Below are positions 1 through 27,246 of a DNA stretch of 64,000 bases, piece by piece (within the stretch, counting starts at the first letter, position 1; every line of letters begins with the position of its first letter). The notes beneath the pieces are model-generated. The model saw only the letters and a list, made by a program, of their open reading frames with translations. It searched no databases and was not told the DNA's origin. The DNA lies in NCBI GenBank assembly GCA_028583405.1, contig CM053253.1, positions 5,756,296 through 5,820,295 of the forward strand, written 5' to 3'. Both the position numbers and the translations under genes were made by a program. The stretch is from Pogonophryne albipinna (taxonomy: Eukaryota > Chordata > Actinopteri > Perciformes > Artedidraconidae).

Positions 1-155
1 ATAATAATCCAATGCAGAGGCAATAATGTAATATAATACATTATTTTATATATATTAAATATTTATTCTTATATAGTCTTATATATAAAACTGGCCCTTT
101 GAGTGCAACCGTGATGCTAATGTGGCCCGAGTTGAAATTGAGTTTGACACCCCTG
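1..155. mobile_element. Right part of a hAT-type MITE, cut by the window edge
   Basis: The segment ends in GAGTTTGACACCCCTG at 155 and contains the phrases 'ggccctttgagtgcaacc' and 'aatgtggcccg'. The complete element at 17158-17510 has the same phrases in the same order and the same terminal sequence. The left end lies outside the window. Confidence 0.8.
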
Positions 156-1117
156 ACTTAAGGCATTCAAATGTGTCGAGCGTAACAGTGCCAGATTTAG
201 CTTTGAGCTAATTTCCATCGGCAGTCCCTCACATAAAACATTTAAGAAAATTACATTTTACAAACATAGCAAGTCGACGCAAAGCTGGTGTGTAACAGAG
301 GAACACGTTGATATTGAGACACAGAAAAGGATGCTGCGGACAATAAGCAATCGCATCATGAATAATCAGTCCGAGAGTCACTATTTGGCTCTCCAGGTGT
401 AACGTCAGTACGCTCAGCAGCAGGTGGAGGAAACATCAGGACATTTTGTCTGCATCCTCTCCACACTTTGCTTCCTTGCTTCCCATCGTTTGGAAAGTCT
501 CTGTTTCCCTGCTGCTTCAATAATTCACTCGTGTTCAGTTTCTGCCTGTGTGACGTTGCATCATTAAAAATAGATGATCTTTGTTGTAAGCTTGAGAGAT
601 TTCAGAGTGCACATCTTGTTTCGGTGTTGCATGGGATGTTGTGTTCAGGGAAAGGGAGGAATCTGAAGGTAAGCTGTTTGACTTCTTATCTTTAATAGTT
701 GGCTGTGGTTGGTTGTAGTGCTTCAGATAATTGAATATACCAGGAGAAGTACTACAATCGGCACTTAAACTCCTTGGCGGTTACTCTTTTAAAAAAGCCT
801 GTTAGCCACTCAAACAATCCAAGATGCATTTTCAAGATGAGTTCCAATGATGGCTTGCAAATGTATTTTTCTGCAATAACATCACTTCCACTTGACCTAC
901 AGTATATAAATGCTCTTGTTGTCAAATCGTCCATTTTTGACCACGTAGAAACAAAATTCAGACGTCAATAGTTGGTCAGAAGTTTTATTTTATCGTGTCT
1001 GAGCCAAAACCAAAATAACGTGCCAATGGAAAGCCGAACATGCATGGTAGTGGAGGTTGTGGTTGTATTTTGGGGTTGTAGGACTGTAGCACTGTAGAGG
1101 TAGTAGCCTACTGGTTA
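156..1117. other. No gene recognised; possible acap3 intron or upstream sequence
   Basis: Only short open frames without recognisable domains are present. I looked here for the BAR-domain exons expected upstream of the acap3 PH exons and saw none. A donor-like site (CTGAAG followed by GTAAGC near 669) exists, but the sequence before it does not read as a BAR exon. A 26-bp stretch near 786-811 resembles, in inverted orientation, sequence near 5098-5124. Confidence 0.4.
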
Positions 1118-2242
1118 CATCAAGGCAGAGATGTTCACAAGTCTTTTTTTGCAAGTCCAAGTCAAGTCTCAAGTCTTTGTGGGGTGAGACTTGATCAAGT
1201 CTCAAGTCTTTGGTCACGAGTCCAAGTCAAGTCTCAAGTCTCTAAAAAATAAAAGTCTCATGTCTCTTCTGGTTGTAATAAGCCTTCTATTGTCTGCTGC
1301 TATCCAGTCTGTTAAGAATACTGCACAGCTATATCTAATAAATTCAAAGCATTTACTGTATTATTATCACTCCTATATCTATTAGCATACAGTATCAGTA
1401 CTGATTAGTTGTTTGTTATATGATCACTTTAAACAGGCTATTGCAATGCAATATGAGGAAAAACATCACACTTTAGCTAAATGCAAACAACTTATAAGCA
1501 AAACACTTCAGAATCAGAAATCAGTATCACAAATACTTTATTAATCCCCCGCAGGGAAACTGTGTTAAAAGTAAACATTTGTTCTGTGCCATTTGCAACT
1601 AAAAAACTATTGCTGCAATATTATCTGAAATATACTGAACTGGTGATATTAAAACATGACCTGTTTCCAAAAGAGATATCTACCATTAACACCATTTACC
1701 AGCCAAATGCTGGTAAATCATCAAGTGGCTGGTTCTGTATGTTGCACGCACCAGCCAAAAATAACAATGGCAATCTATTGAGTGGCTGGTAACATTTCAA
1801 CATTCACTAGGCTAGCCATTTGGCCAGTGGACAAAAATGTTAAAATTTGACCTCTGCAACCGTATTGTTTAATTACACTGGGTCTCTAATTACATCTTTC
1901 AAGTCTACTATAAATAAACATATTCCTCTATCCTCTCACTCAAACCCAGTGTAATGGTAACCTGATAAACCTGTAACATTAACGTCACGTGGTCAACAAT
2001 AAACCTGTAACCTGCCTATAAACCGACAGATGTATTTATGTATGTAACTATGTATTTTTCTACGTTTAACGTTAGCCAGTAGATGGTGGCAGCGGAACGT
2101 AATGATTAACGTTACCGACCTTTTTTATGTCATGTCAAGAGTTGGATGTCAACGCCACTCAACGCAAACAAGTGTGACAAGCAAACATTCACTCATCTTT
2201 TCAAATATTCAGTTACAAAGCTAGTAGCAAGCTAAGTTAACA

Positions 2243-2488
2243 TTACATAGCTGATGCTGAGCTAAACATGTTTGCTAACCGTCCATATGCGTTAATGTGA
2301 CTGACCTCTCCGGGTGAGTTTAAGTGCCTGATGAAATTTGACGTTGTTGCACCAGCATCCTTGATTTTAATATTGCAGACTTTGCAGTGTGCGCTCCTTT
2401 TGTTGGTGCCGCCGGCGTTTTGTTCGAAGTTTTTATAGTTGAACCTAATTACAAGCGGTACAGCTGCAGGTGTGCCGCCGGTCGCCAT
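2243..2488 (-). pseudogene. BED zinc finger fragment of a hAT transposase
   Basis: This 81-residue open frame reads CKVCNIKIKDAG followed by SNFIRHL and a histidine after SPGEVS. That is the C-x2-C...H-x(n)-H arrangement of a zf-BED DNA-binding domain, the usual N-terminus of hAT transposases. The rest of the transposase is not recognisable downstream. It lies inside the hAT element with an 8-bp target duplication, so it is most likely the decayed start of that element's own transposase. A domesticated ZBED-like exon is possible but unsupported. Confidence 0.65.
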
Positions 2489-2510
2489 GGTGTTACCATG
2501 ATGTTAAAGT

Positions 2511-2797
2511 TAAATGTGGGGTAGGTAAGTTTGAGAAACCGGCTCGAGATACACTTTTTGTTATATTCCATGGAATGCTCTTCACATCCCGATAGCCGGC
2601 CCGGCTAAAGTAACTGGATGGCCTACCTGCCTGTCAGCCTCCCATCGGGGCACAAACTTATCTCGTGCCCTCATTGGTCATGTGCGCGTTCGTGTATGTT
2701 GGAGGAGGGGCTCTGTGAGGAAGTGGCAGATTTTCTCCGGTTGTGTATTTTCAAATTCTAGCGATCTCGAGCCGGTTTCTCAAACTTACCTACCCCA
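2511..2797. mobile_element. MITE with terminal inverted repeats of about 33 bp
   Basis: The sequence at 2518-2550 (starts GGGGTAGGTAAGTTTGAGAA) is repeated perfectly in inverse orientation at 2764-2796. Beyond the perfect arm the similarity continues on the left as TTAAATGT and, on the right, resumes at about 4623-4638 after an interrupting element. The internal region has no coding capacity. Confidence 0.8.
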
Positions 2798-4622
2798 TGG
2801 GCGTCGCAGCCATTATATGAGGGTGGGACAAGTCCCCCCCACTTTTTCAAATGATTAGTTTAGACCCCCCCACTTTTACCATGTGGAAAGTCCGTGAATC
2901 GGTCTATCCACTCGCCGCACTCTGTAGAGCGCTGTGTCAGTGCTTCACTATCAACTTCATTCCATAATAAGTAATCGGGCAGTTCGATGTGTGTAGAGGT
3001 GTGTGTGGTTAACACGTAGCAGCCTGCAGTCACTCTTAAGCTGTTCTGATGAAGGTAAACACAGCGAAGGCGGTGCGTAAAAAGGCACAGCTCTTTACCC
3101 GCTGGTGCTGCACTTCTCAGAGGCGGAGTATACGTCCCGCTGCTTCCTGATGCTGCCTGCAGCCATTTCATGAAGTGAAGGAGGTTTTCCTTCTATAAAA
3201 CAGCTGCGGGCAGCAGATACCGTGAGAGTCCCGGACATGAATTCATAGATCAAGGCAGACTGGTTTACTCTGCTGTTTTGCCAATCCGGTGCTTAAACAA
3301 ATAGCTCTACACCCCTGGCCGACATGTCCTTAAAATGAAGTCAGAGTTTGAAATATATCTCAAATAATGTATGCACTGCCATTTCCCCACATCAACATAA
3401 CAGTCTGCAATGAAACGGTTGTCTCCTGTGCGCTCCTCTTCCTACTTGGCGCACCGGTAACTTTCTCGTGCGCACGAGAGGCTGAGACCAGGCTGAGCCA
3501 CAGCTGAGACCAGGCTGAGGAACATCACAAAAGCCATTTTCAACAGCTATCTGGTGAAAGATGAACTAGACTACTGGATGAAATAATATGACTGGTATAG
3601 GTGCGAAAATTAAACACGTTTTGAAAAAAATATTATGATAAAATATTTTTATATATTTATAATTCTGCAAATATTACGATAAACTCACAGCTATTTCGCG
3701 GCCCGGCAGTAACACCTGGGGGTTGGGAACCCCTGCTTTAAGGTACTCTCTCTCAAAATGGTAATTTGCATTATGTTTTAATTATACTTCTTATCATTCA
3801 GAAGCTTTTTGTGTGTGATTATGTTTTACTGAGTGCTTATAGGCCATTTCCATCCCAGTATTCAGTTAACTGTTTATTTTCTGTGCACATTACATAGATA
3901 GCTAATATTCTACTGCTTGGGACTTTGAGTCTTCAAAATGTCCAATGTCACAGACTGGGACTTACTTTAGAGTCAGTTGTATTTACATTCAGTATGACTT
4001 GTTATGATTCAATGTTGATGAAAGGGAAATGACAGTTTCCCTTTCATCAACATTGAATCATCCATCCATCTCATCCCAGAATTTTAAGGACATCAGTGGG
4101 GATATTGAAAAGGAAACATTTCAGTCAAGGGGCATCATATGACCAATATAGACAGAAGAGCAACATTTATTTGAACATTTAAGTCAATGATACCATTCCT
4201 AGGTGAACTTAACATCTGTATGGAGTCAGATCAGTCTCAATATTAATAAATGCTCACAGAAGGATTCACAAATGTATTTTGCGATTTATATATAAATGAC
4301 TGTCCACAACAATATCTCTCAATGCACTCACAAATATGTATTGTTGTATATAAATGTACAAAAAATGGGCATTTAAACTGTTTTTTATTAATTCAAAGAT
4401 GGCTCTGAATTAATAATCAAATATGTTTCCTTTCTTTAGTACTGGATGAAATTACAAAATGTACCCATCATTTTCCTCATGCTAGTATAGCCACAGAAAA
4501 GTATCAAACCACCTGTTAAAATGCACCAGAATACAGGAAATCTATTTTATTTCGTGGGGGAGGACCCCCACACCCCCCTTTAAAAATGTCCCCCCCACAT
4601 TCAGGATGCTTCCTACGCCCAT
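2798..4622. mobile_element. Second hAT-like element nested in the MITE
   Basis: The ends read ATGGGCGT and ACGCCCAT. Both sides are flanked by CCTACCCC, the last bases of the MITE arm, duplicated as an 8-bp target site (the boundary is ambiguous by one base). C-rich tracts lie just inside both ends (about 2833-2878 and 4559-4598). A further hAT end-like motif (GGGGTTGGGAACCCCTG) occurs near 3718-3734, which suggests still deeper nesting, but I could not find its partner. Confidence 0.6.
4004..4061. repeat. Perfect 26-bp inverted repeat (hairpin) with 6-nt loop
   Basis: Bases 4004-4029 (ATGATTCAATGTTGATGAAA and onward) are complemented without mismatch by 4036-4061 around a TGACAG loop. It lies inside the nested hAT-like element. 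Confidence 0.9.
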
Positions 4623-5159
4623 GCCTACCCCACCTTTAATACGCCAAAAATAGAAAACACAATGATTGTTCACGAGTCCCAAAACACGAGTCCAAGTCGA
4701 GTCCGAAGTCTTTTGAGCAGGAGTCCAAGTCAAGTCTGAAGTCTCTGTGTGTGCGACTTAAGTGCGACTCGAGTCCGAGTCACAAACTCGAGTCCCCATC
4801 TCTGCATCAAGGTGTTCATTGACGGTTAACTTATTCTGCTAACATAGAAAACTAGCCTTAGTTAGGTTAATTGTCCCATATTCTGTCTAATAAGCCCCAT
4901 AATTAAACATGGTGTGTTTAAAATGACACCCAAAAGTTTCTAAATTGTATATTTGACTTCCCCATTGTGAAAAATCATGTAATTCACTACCAACCCCCCC
5001 CAAATTGATCTAGTGGTTAAAACTCTGTGGTAAAATTATGTTTCATCGGCTGGAAACGGCATACATTTTTGGAAAATGGTCGCTATTTTATAAAGCTCCA
5101 GTGGCTAACGGGCTTTTTTAAGCAATAGGCTTGTATCCACTTCTAAAGAAATTGTTACA

Positions 5160-5566
5160 GCAATGGTAAATCACGCCCTGAGAGGTTGTTTGTTTGGGGA
5201 TCTGGGCCCCTGCCAGATAGATTCCCTCTGGGTCAACAGAAGACCCCCCCCAGATAGGGAGGTGTGTTTAGGGAGTTGTGAAACTGAAGCACTGAAGTGT
5301 CAAAGCAGCCTGTTTGAGTCGGGAGCGGCTACAGTACTGGGAGGTGTTTCCACTGTTGCTCCACGTTAGCAGCTGTATGCTAATCAGTGCTAATCCTGAG
5401 GCTGCTGGCAGGTGGCTGTAGTGGAGAGCGCACTGTTGGAATTACGCAGCGACACGATGCGTTAACCGGCACTGAGAGAGAGAGGAGAGTCATGCTGCTG
5501 CTCTGAGGGATCTGCGTTAAAGGAGTCTAGTTTTAAACCCTTTTTGTTGCCTTTTTGTGCTCTGAA
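5160..5566 (+). promoter_or_regulatory. acap3: Candidate promoter/5' UTR region of an internal acap3 start
   Basis: This non-repetitive, moderately GC-rich stretch sits between the hAT element and the candidate first exon at 5567. It includes a GA-rich tract near 5480. No TATA box or other core element stands out. Its role is inferred only from the adjacent in-phase exon. Confidence 0.3.
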
Positions 5567-5629
5567 ATGTTGTTGAAACACACTAAACGTTTGAAAATGA
5601 AGATCCTCGGCCGCTGGGACCGCAGTTTG
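5567..5629 (+). CDS. acap3: Candidate alternative first coding exon of acap3 (BAR-less isoform)
   Basis: An ATG at 5567, with G at -3 and an upstream in-frame stop at 5534, opens a short frame reading MLLKHTKRLKMKILGRWDRSL. It ends at 5629 before a good donor (TTG followed by GTGGGT). A second ATG in the same frame is at 5597. The exon ends in phase 0, exactly the phase needed to join the acap3 exon at 8494 (DFSYDDSK). The product would be an ACAP3 with PH, ArfGAP and ankyrin domains but no BAR domain. The leader was not recognised in any protein I know, so this is a structural prediction. It could also be a chance open frame. Confidence 0.4.
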
Positions 5630-5899
5630 GTGGGTAGATTTGCATTACTTTGCCTGGTTGTTACTTTGGTTCAGATTGTAAACTGGTTATTATCATGATA
5701 TTTGTTGTTGTATCTGGAGTATTTATCTCTGTTGTTTTTTTTACGAGACATCTGTGTGTGTGTTGTTGGAGTAGTTTTACTTCTCTATCTCACTGTTAAA
5801 GTATCTCTTTCTTTCTCCCACTTAACTCTCTCTCGGTCAGCACAGTTGCTCTCATTAAAATCTAAAAATGTTTGGGGTTCCCAGGTGTAATGCTCAATG

Positions 5900-7131
5900 A
5901 CGTACATGCACATTTTTAAATAGGTGTTGGAAGATAGTTGCACAGGGAAATGCAATCAGGTTTAATTCCTGCATCATTTGTATAGTGTTGAACTTTTTAC
6001 CTCATACTTTCTTATTAATTCCACTTAAAGGAAATAGATGATGATGTGTTGAATCCATGGTATGAAGAAATCCCCATTTTGTCTATGTTTTTCTTTTTGC
6101 TATATTTAACTTTTTATGCCGCCAGTGCCGTTTTTCAAACCATATTTATGTTGAAACAATGTGTTTCGTTGTATTGCCCGTCTAGTCTTTTCTAGCTTTA
6201 AATATCATTTTTTTAAACTTTCAGTTGTATTCAGCCTTTTCTGACATGTGTCGTTTGTGTTGTCCTAGATTTGGTCTCTCTTTCTTTTATCATTGTTTGT
6301 TCACTTTGACTTGAGTCTATGTTGTAGGCTACACATCTTGTTTCTCATTGTAAATGTGATTCCTGATGAAGAGCCATAACTAAAACTATATTTCTCTCAT
6401 GTGTTTTGGAATCCAGCGCTGTTTTCTTCAACATGTTGACAACATGTGTATGATTACATGGTGGAGAGCAACCAGCTAATCTATCATTTAAACACCAAAT
6501 AAGTAGTGGACCCTGTTATGACTCACATATACTCTGGTACTTTTTTATATTTGATGTCTGGTAAATCACTCCATTTCTAGCGTGCAGCCTAAATTGACCC
6601 CATTTGAAAAACACCATCTGGTCGTCTCTCATGTCTGCGTGCATGTGATGTTTAAATCAGATTATGGATAAGTGAATGTTCTGTTCCTCCTGTATATTAT
6701 ATTACCTCTTAAATATAGCTTGTTAGCATTCTCAGGACATGCTGTGTCATACTCCTACATCAAAACACTGATGTTTTGAGCTAAGCTTTAAATACCTGTG
6801 TCACTCTCTGCTGGCTAGCTTTAAAGTGCTACATGTCATGGTATATAAGTCATGAAAAGGTTGGAGGCTAATTCTCATGAATCATATGTTGTTTATGTAA
6901 TGATTTACGTCACATTCACATCTGTTGAGTTACGAAATGCCCCAGTGTGCCAGGCAGGAACATGGCATGCATCGCCAACGCATACATGGACTAAAACACG
7001 TGACTTCTTCCACACGGCCGCACAGTGTATGCTGAGTCGGTCGGTTAATGGACTGTATGTACATCCAATGCTGCTGGTATTCCAGGAACAGCACACAGCT
7101 CGTCTCTGCAGCTCTGTTTCCTGTTGGACGA
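5900..7131 (+). other. acap3 intron/upstream sequence, no feature recognised
   Basis: AT-rich sequence without domain-bearing open frames or clear transposon ends. The open frames around 6852-7223 overlap one another on both strands and show no family signature. Confidence 0.4.
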
Positions 7132-7139
7132 TGTAAAGA

Positions 7140-8405
7140 TAGGGTGACCAGGTCCCAACAAACCAAATGTGGGACAAGGAGTATGTTTGTGTGGGACAAT
7201 GTGGGACACCCTCTCAACAGCACCCCCCCCCGGGAAAAAAATCTCTATTGCTATACTGTTTCATTTGGTTTATTCAACAGCATCCAATAAACAATGACAG
7301 AAAGTGAGTTTAAAATGCAGTAACAATTTAGTATCTTAATAAAGAAAAGTAAACTAAGGCTAAGGCAGCAGGCATTATTCACTGTGTTTAGAAATGCATC
7401 TTCCTAATTCAACTAGTGTATTACCTGTAAAATTAGGCACAACATAAATTAATAGATAAAATAAAACCATAAGTACAAATCAAAACTGGCCAGGAGGGAA
7501 TAAAAACATAATAATACATAAAATAAAATAGCTTTCAGTTTTGTCCATCACAGCAACAACAGGTGCCGCCCCCCCCCCCCCCCCCCCCCACAGTGTGTGG
7601 GCTATGTTGTCACCTAGAACCACTGGTGTCTTTAACTCTGTCAAACAACTCTCCACAGAGGCAGGGGCAAGCACATCTGTTATTATGGACGCTGCTTTTG
7701 TACGACCACATGACATTTTCTTTACTATGTCAGAGTCTGGAAAAATGGTCGGAGCTAGCTTGTTACCACAGTCACTATGGTAACACTGGTTATTTCTGCT
7801 GCTGTTACCTTGTCTGAGTGGCCATCATTTTTTGGTTTGAGTAGGAATGTCTCCATAGAGTGGGATGTCTCTTTTTGAGCTACACGTTTTTTGTGAGAAT
7901 CGCATTCTCGGTGTCTTTTGACGTCGTATTCACCGCCATGTGAAATTGAAAAATTACTCTTGCAAAAAACTCCCTCTGAGAGTCGCCCTGCACTGGCTTC
8001 ACCCACCACGGGTAAGTGTCTTCCCAGTCTTTGTTGTATGTGCATCTTCTTTTCTTCTTAGCTGTAGTTTCAGTTTCCTCCATTTCCCATAACCTGCTGC
8101 GTCGCCTGCGTTATTGACTGACTTTCGTTGTTGTTGTTTGGCGGGGCCGCGGGGGTGTGTGTGAGTGAGTTACTCTCATTGGTTAACACTTGACCAGCAC
8201 CCGCCGTGTGTGACAGCAAACACACCCCCGTGATGATAGCCTTCCCTGCTTTCTCAACAGCCATTGGATAAATCTGATTTTAAAAGAAAAGCGTTTTAGC
8301 CTATCAAAATGAAATATGCGGGACATGATCTCAATTTGCGGGACGCACCAAAAGTCGTGAAAATGCTGTTCAGTCCCGCACAAAGCGGGACATCTGGTCA
8401 CCCTA
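7140..8405. mobile_element. DNA transposon (hAT-like, 1.27 kb), TIR TAGGGTGACCA
   Basis: The left end TAGGGTGACCAGG and right end CTGGTCACCCTA are inverted copies. They are flanked by TGTAAAGA (7132-7139) and TGTAAAGG (8406-8413), an 8-bp target duplication with one mismatch. A poly-C run at about 7569-7589 and a transposase N-terminal fragment (7760-8083, minus strand) lie inside. The right end is only 88 bp upstream of the acap3 exon at 8494. Confidence 0.75.
7760..8083 (-). pseudogene. Frameshifted transposase N-terminal fragment
   Basis: Read on the minus strand, one frame gives KKKRRCTYNKDWEDTYPW and the neighbouring frame continues with FCKSNFSISHGGEYDVKRH, a zinc-finger-like stretch typical of hAT-type transposase N-termini. 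A frameshift separates the two parts, and no catalytic core follows. Confidence 0.5.
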
Positions 8406-8493
8406 TGTAAAGGCTCAACCTGCCTTCAATCATCTGCTGTTTTAGATCTGTTGTGTGTTGGAGTCTTATGTGTCTCTTCTTCTTCTCTTGCAG

Positions 8494-23973
<15,480 letters not shown>

Positions 23974-24950
23974 GATCAGAAGTCGGGTTCAAACTACAGT
24001 AAAAGCAGTGCAGGGGGTGCCAGAACACACACAAAAACAAGCAGGTGTTTCCTCTCTACATCAGAACCATACACTACTGACTTTAAACAATCGCAGTCAG
24101 ATTATCACTTAGGATCACCCACTAACTCAGTGTTAACCTCCTCTAGTGGTGTCAGATTTCATTCAGCTGCCAACATGAACACAGCATTAACACAGCATGG
24201 TGGAGAAATCACTGCCAAGGAAGGGTCAGAGACGTCCAGCAGCACTACTGTCAACAAACCACAGATAGTCATATTTGAGTGTTTCAATGCTACAGTGTGC
24301 TCTGAACCAAAGACCTGCCACGGTTTGCTTTTACAAACAAGTCTACGTTTATTTCATCAGATTTCAGATATTTCAGACGCTTTTGTTCTGACTAAAATGC
24401 AATCAAAAGGGACGACTTCTGACGCGTCAATCAGCACTAAAATCCTGCTTAAATCATCAGTCCAGTTCTTATGTAAAACGTTGAAAAGATATACAACTTT
24501 CCGGTCAAAGTTAACTGCGCAAGAAACATCCAATCACAGAGCTTAATCTCAGATTTGCTTTTTATTTTAAGAATCCCTTTTAGATGATTTCAGCCGTTGG
24601 GACCCATCATTTGTTTCCATTTAAAACGATGAAGCATTTCAAATTCTCTATCGTTCTCTTTTGTCTCTTTAGCCCGGTATTGGTGGCTGAGGCTCATGGG
24701 TATTGTAGTATTAAGAGCTGTTTGCTTGACAGAAAGGATGGACAAAAGATAACTTCTCAAAAACGAAACAGAGATAATTAATAATAATAATAATAATTAA
24801 TCGTGGCTTAATCCTTTAGGGGATATTGTGTCCTTAAAATTGAAATGGGAATACAGAATGGGAGAAATTACTTCAGGAATCAGCGGCTGGACGCCCTGGT
24901 AACTCTAAAATGTGTCTCATAGAGGAAAGAACAATCAATTCATTGCCTTT
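23974..24950 (+). other. acap3: 3' UTR of the acap3 short-tail transcript, end not fixed
   Basis: It follows the stop codon at 23971-23973. No AATAAA was seen before the hAT-like repeat at 24954. Candidate signals lie much further down at 26775-26780, 27037-27042 and near 27708. If the spliced variant to 30361 is used, this is intron. Confidence 0.4.
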
Positions 24951-24953
24951 TCA

Positions 24954-25435
24954 CAGTGGTGGAAAAACTACTCTGATGTTTTTCTTAAAAAACAGCAATA
25001 TCAAATTGTTAAAATAATCCGTTACAAGTAAAAGTACAAATCTATCGGCATCTAAATATACTTAAAATACCAAAGTAAAAGTACTCCCTATGAGTATTCG
25101 CCCATTCAGTTATATTAAGTAACTGGATTATGATTATTGATGTGTTTGTTTACCACAGCTGGTAAAGGTAGAGCTATTGGGAATTATACACTTCTGCTGG
25201 ATATCTTGGTGTATATTTATGTCAAAGCCTATTTAATAACACATGAATATTTTATATTAGCTAATAATCTAAATCTTAAAAGTAACTAGTATCTAAAAGC
25301 TGTCCGATAAATGTAGTGGAGTAAAAAGTACAATATTGGCTTCTAAAATGTACTAAGTAAAGTAAAGTAGCATAAATTGGGAATACTCTGTACTTTAGAA
25401 AAGTACTCGAGTAAATTGTTTGAATAACCTGAGGA
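24954..25435. mobile_element. hAT-type non-autonomous repeat 'CAGTGGTGGAAAAACTACTC'
   Basis: It begins CAGTGGTGGAAAAACTACTC and contains AAGTACTCGAGTAAATT, features of a common fish hAT family rich in AGTAC motifs. Relatives in the window are at 29725-30298, 31638-32179 and 62977-63496. The right terminus is degraded. Confidence 0.6.
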
Positions 25436-25768
25436 TCAGTAGTTTGTGTGTTTATGATGAAAGGTAGTGCTGTATTTGCATTTTGAGGGGAAACTGTGAG
25501 GCTGAGATAACTGTGACTGAGAGTAGAAGATCACTGAAGAAAGATCATTCCTCTTACAAAGCTTTTATGATTTATTAAAAGCAGAATTATGCACTTTTTC
25601 TTACCAACAGTGATTTAAATCTAGTTTTTTGTTCTCCTTAGGAATAAGTTAAAATGCTTTTAATCAAGACAAAGCGTCCAGAGCAATAGTGCAATGATGA
25701 TTTCAGTACAGATAATCAAAGTATTTTTTTAAGCTGGATATATTTTGGTAGATCTTATTTTGCTGAGT

Positions 25769-25769
<1 letters not shown>

Positions 25770-25849
<80 letters not shown>
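25770..25849. repeat. (CA)40 microsatellite
   Basis: Uninterrupted CA dinucleotides, 80 bp. It lies in the acap3 3' UTR or long terminal intron. Confidence 0.95.
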
Positions 25850-25850
<1 letters not shown>

Positions 25851-26596
25851 CTCCAGTATTATATTCTCATGGTGAGAAAGAGAGCCAACACTCGATAATA
25901 TATCATCTCTTGGAGTTCAAACTGCAGTGTAAGATGGACTTTTTTTTATAAATCACATTAAACTAACAAGTATTACTGTTTATAAACAGTATTTATATGT
26001 TAAAATGTCTGATCATTGTGTTCTAAAGTATCACGATTAAGCATACGTTAGATTTGTTCTTTGGTTATAATGCATGGGTGGCTGTTGCCCAGATCTTCCT
26101 GTAGCTTTTGTTTACTCGTGTGCCCAGTGTAAGTGAATATTTGACATTTTAATATTGTTGGATAATGTTGATGTCCATATTATATACTGCCAAATCATGA
26201 CAACAGTGCATGGAATGACATTCATGACAGAAATAGATGCAAACGGACTGAACGCCCCTCTCTTACGTTGGCTGGATAGTGCAAAAAGCTGACAATGACC
26301 ATGGTAGCCTGCCTAAAACTTTATTTAATCATCCCGTTTACGCTCTGAAATGAAGCAAAGTCTCTCGATTTCTATTTGTTTGACTCCTAAGTAGCAGTGA
26401 TACAGAACGTGGTTTTCTGAGTTTAAATTAGCCTAAAGACAAATATTGTCCCAAAGATGTTGCTCGTCTTTGACAGATGCTATGGACTGTTGAGGTTTGG
26501 TTAACCAAAGACCACAGACAGTTTCTCAGAGTGCCAGCAAGTGTTTTTCTTCTTTTATATGACCTTTTTCTTTCTTAAGGTAGGCCATGGATCCAA
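25850..26596 (+). other. acap3 3' UTR or terminal intron, nothing recognised
   Basis: AT-rich sequence with no domain-bearing frame and no clear transposon end. Confidence 0.4.
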
Positions 26597-27246
26597 AGGG
26601 ACTGTATGACAATTAATTGCGTGGTTGGCTGAACCTTTTATTGAGCTTTTGAATCAAGCGAAACTCATTTCTAAACCATGAATCTAAGTATGATCAGAGT
26701 CACTGCTTAACAGTATAACACATTGGTTTGTGCTGAAAATGCATTTTATACTGAATCCTGCAAGAACATTATGAAATAAAGGCACAGTTACAATAGTACA
26801 TGGCAAGGGAGAGCTAACTGCTGACATGTTCTTTACCACGAGTTTATATTATTTCATTCAATATCACTTGCCATCTCTCACTTAGCGGCTCGTTAGCTCA
26901 GTCGCTAATATGAGAATAAGATTCCTGTGTGCAACCAATTATTTTTAAGGCAGCCTTTTTACTCCAACAACAGAGTTTAAATCAGAGTTGATGGTGCAAC
27001 ATGTCTAATAAGCTTCAGTATGAGCCCTGTTCTCTTAATAAAGAACATGATATCAACATTTTGCGAGCAACAGTTCACCAAAGTTGAACTCAAGCTAAGA
27101 TATTTATGCAAATGCATCCTGTCTCACGAATGAACCCACTAAAACGCATTGATTCCATTGAAACTAATGTACATTTTGTGTTGAATTTGAAAGGGAAAAA
27201 CGACTTTTCTTACTCCTACCCCCTTAATAATTGTCATACAGTCCCT
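26597..27246. mobile_element. DNA element with inverted ends AGGGACTGTATGACAATTA
   Basis: AGGGACTGTATGACAATTA at the left is matched on the opposite strand by TAATTGTCATACAGTCCCT-like sequence at the right end. The interior (650 bp) is non-coding. An A-box-like TTAGCTCAGTCG near 26890 has no B box. The target duplication was not identified. Confidence 0.55.

Larger units (their letters stand above)
1126..4804. mobile_element. hAT-superfamily transposon (3.7 kb), degenerate, with nested insertions
   Basis: The element begins CAGAGATG and ends CATCTCTG. It is flanked by a perfect 8-bp target duplication CATCAAGG (1118-1125 and 4805-4812), the hallmark of hAT insertion. Both ends carry arrays of the short subterminal motif AAGTC/GAGTCC (about 1139-1260 and 4668-4795), as expected for transposase binding sites. 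Inside are a BED-type zinc finger remnant (2243-2488, minus strand), a MITE (2511-2797) and a second hAT-like element (2798-4622). No intact transposase catalytic domain was seen. Confidence 0.85.

Noticed and set aside
1..8490. BAR-domain exons of acap3
   Set aside because: Searched by eye on the plus strand. No stretch resembling the conserved ACAP N-terminus was found, so these exons probably lie left of the window.
24130..24546. Plus-strand 138-residue frame after the acap3 stop
   Set aside because: It has low-complexity Ser/Thr composition, no domain and no splice support. It is probably 3' UTR.
26882..26945. tRNA gene suggested by TTAGCTCAGTCG
   Set aside because: There is an A-box-like phrase but no B box and no cloverleaf, and it sits inside a DNA element.
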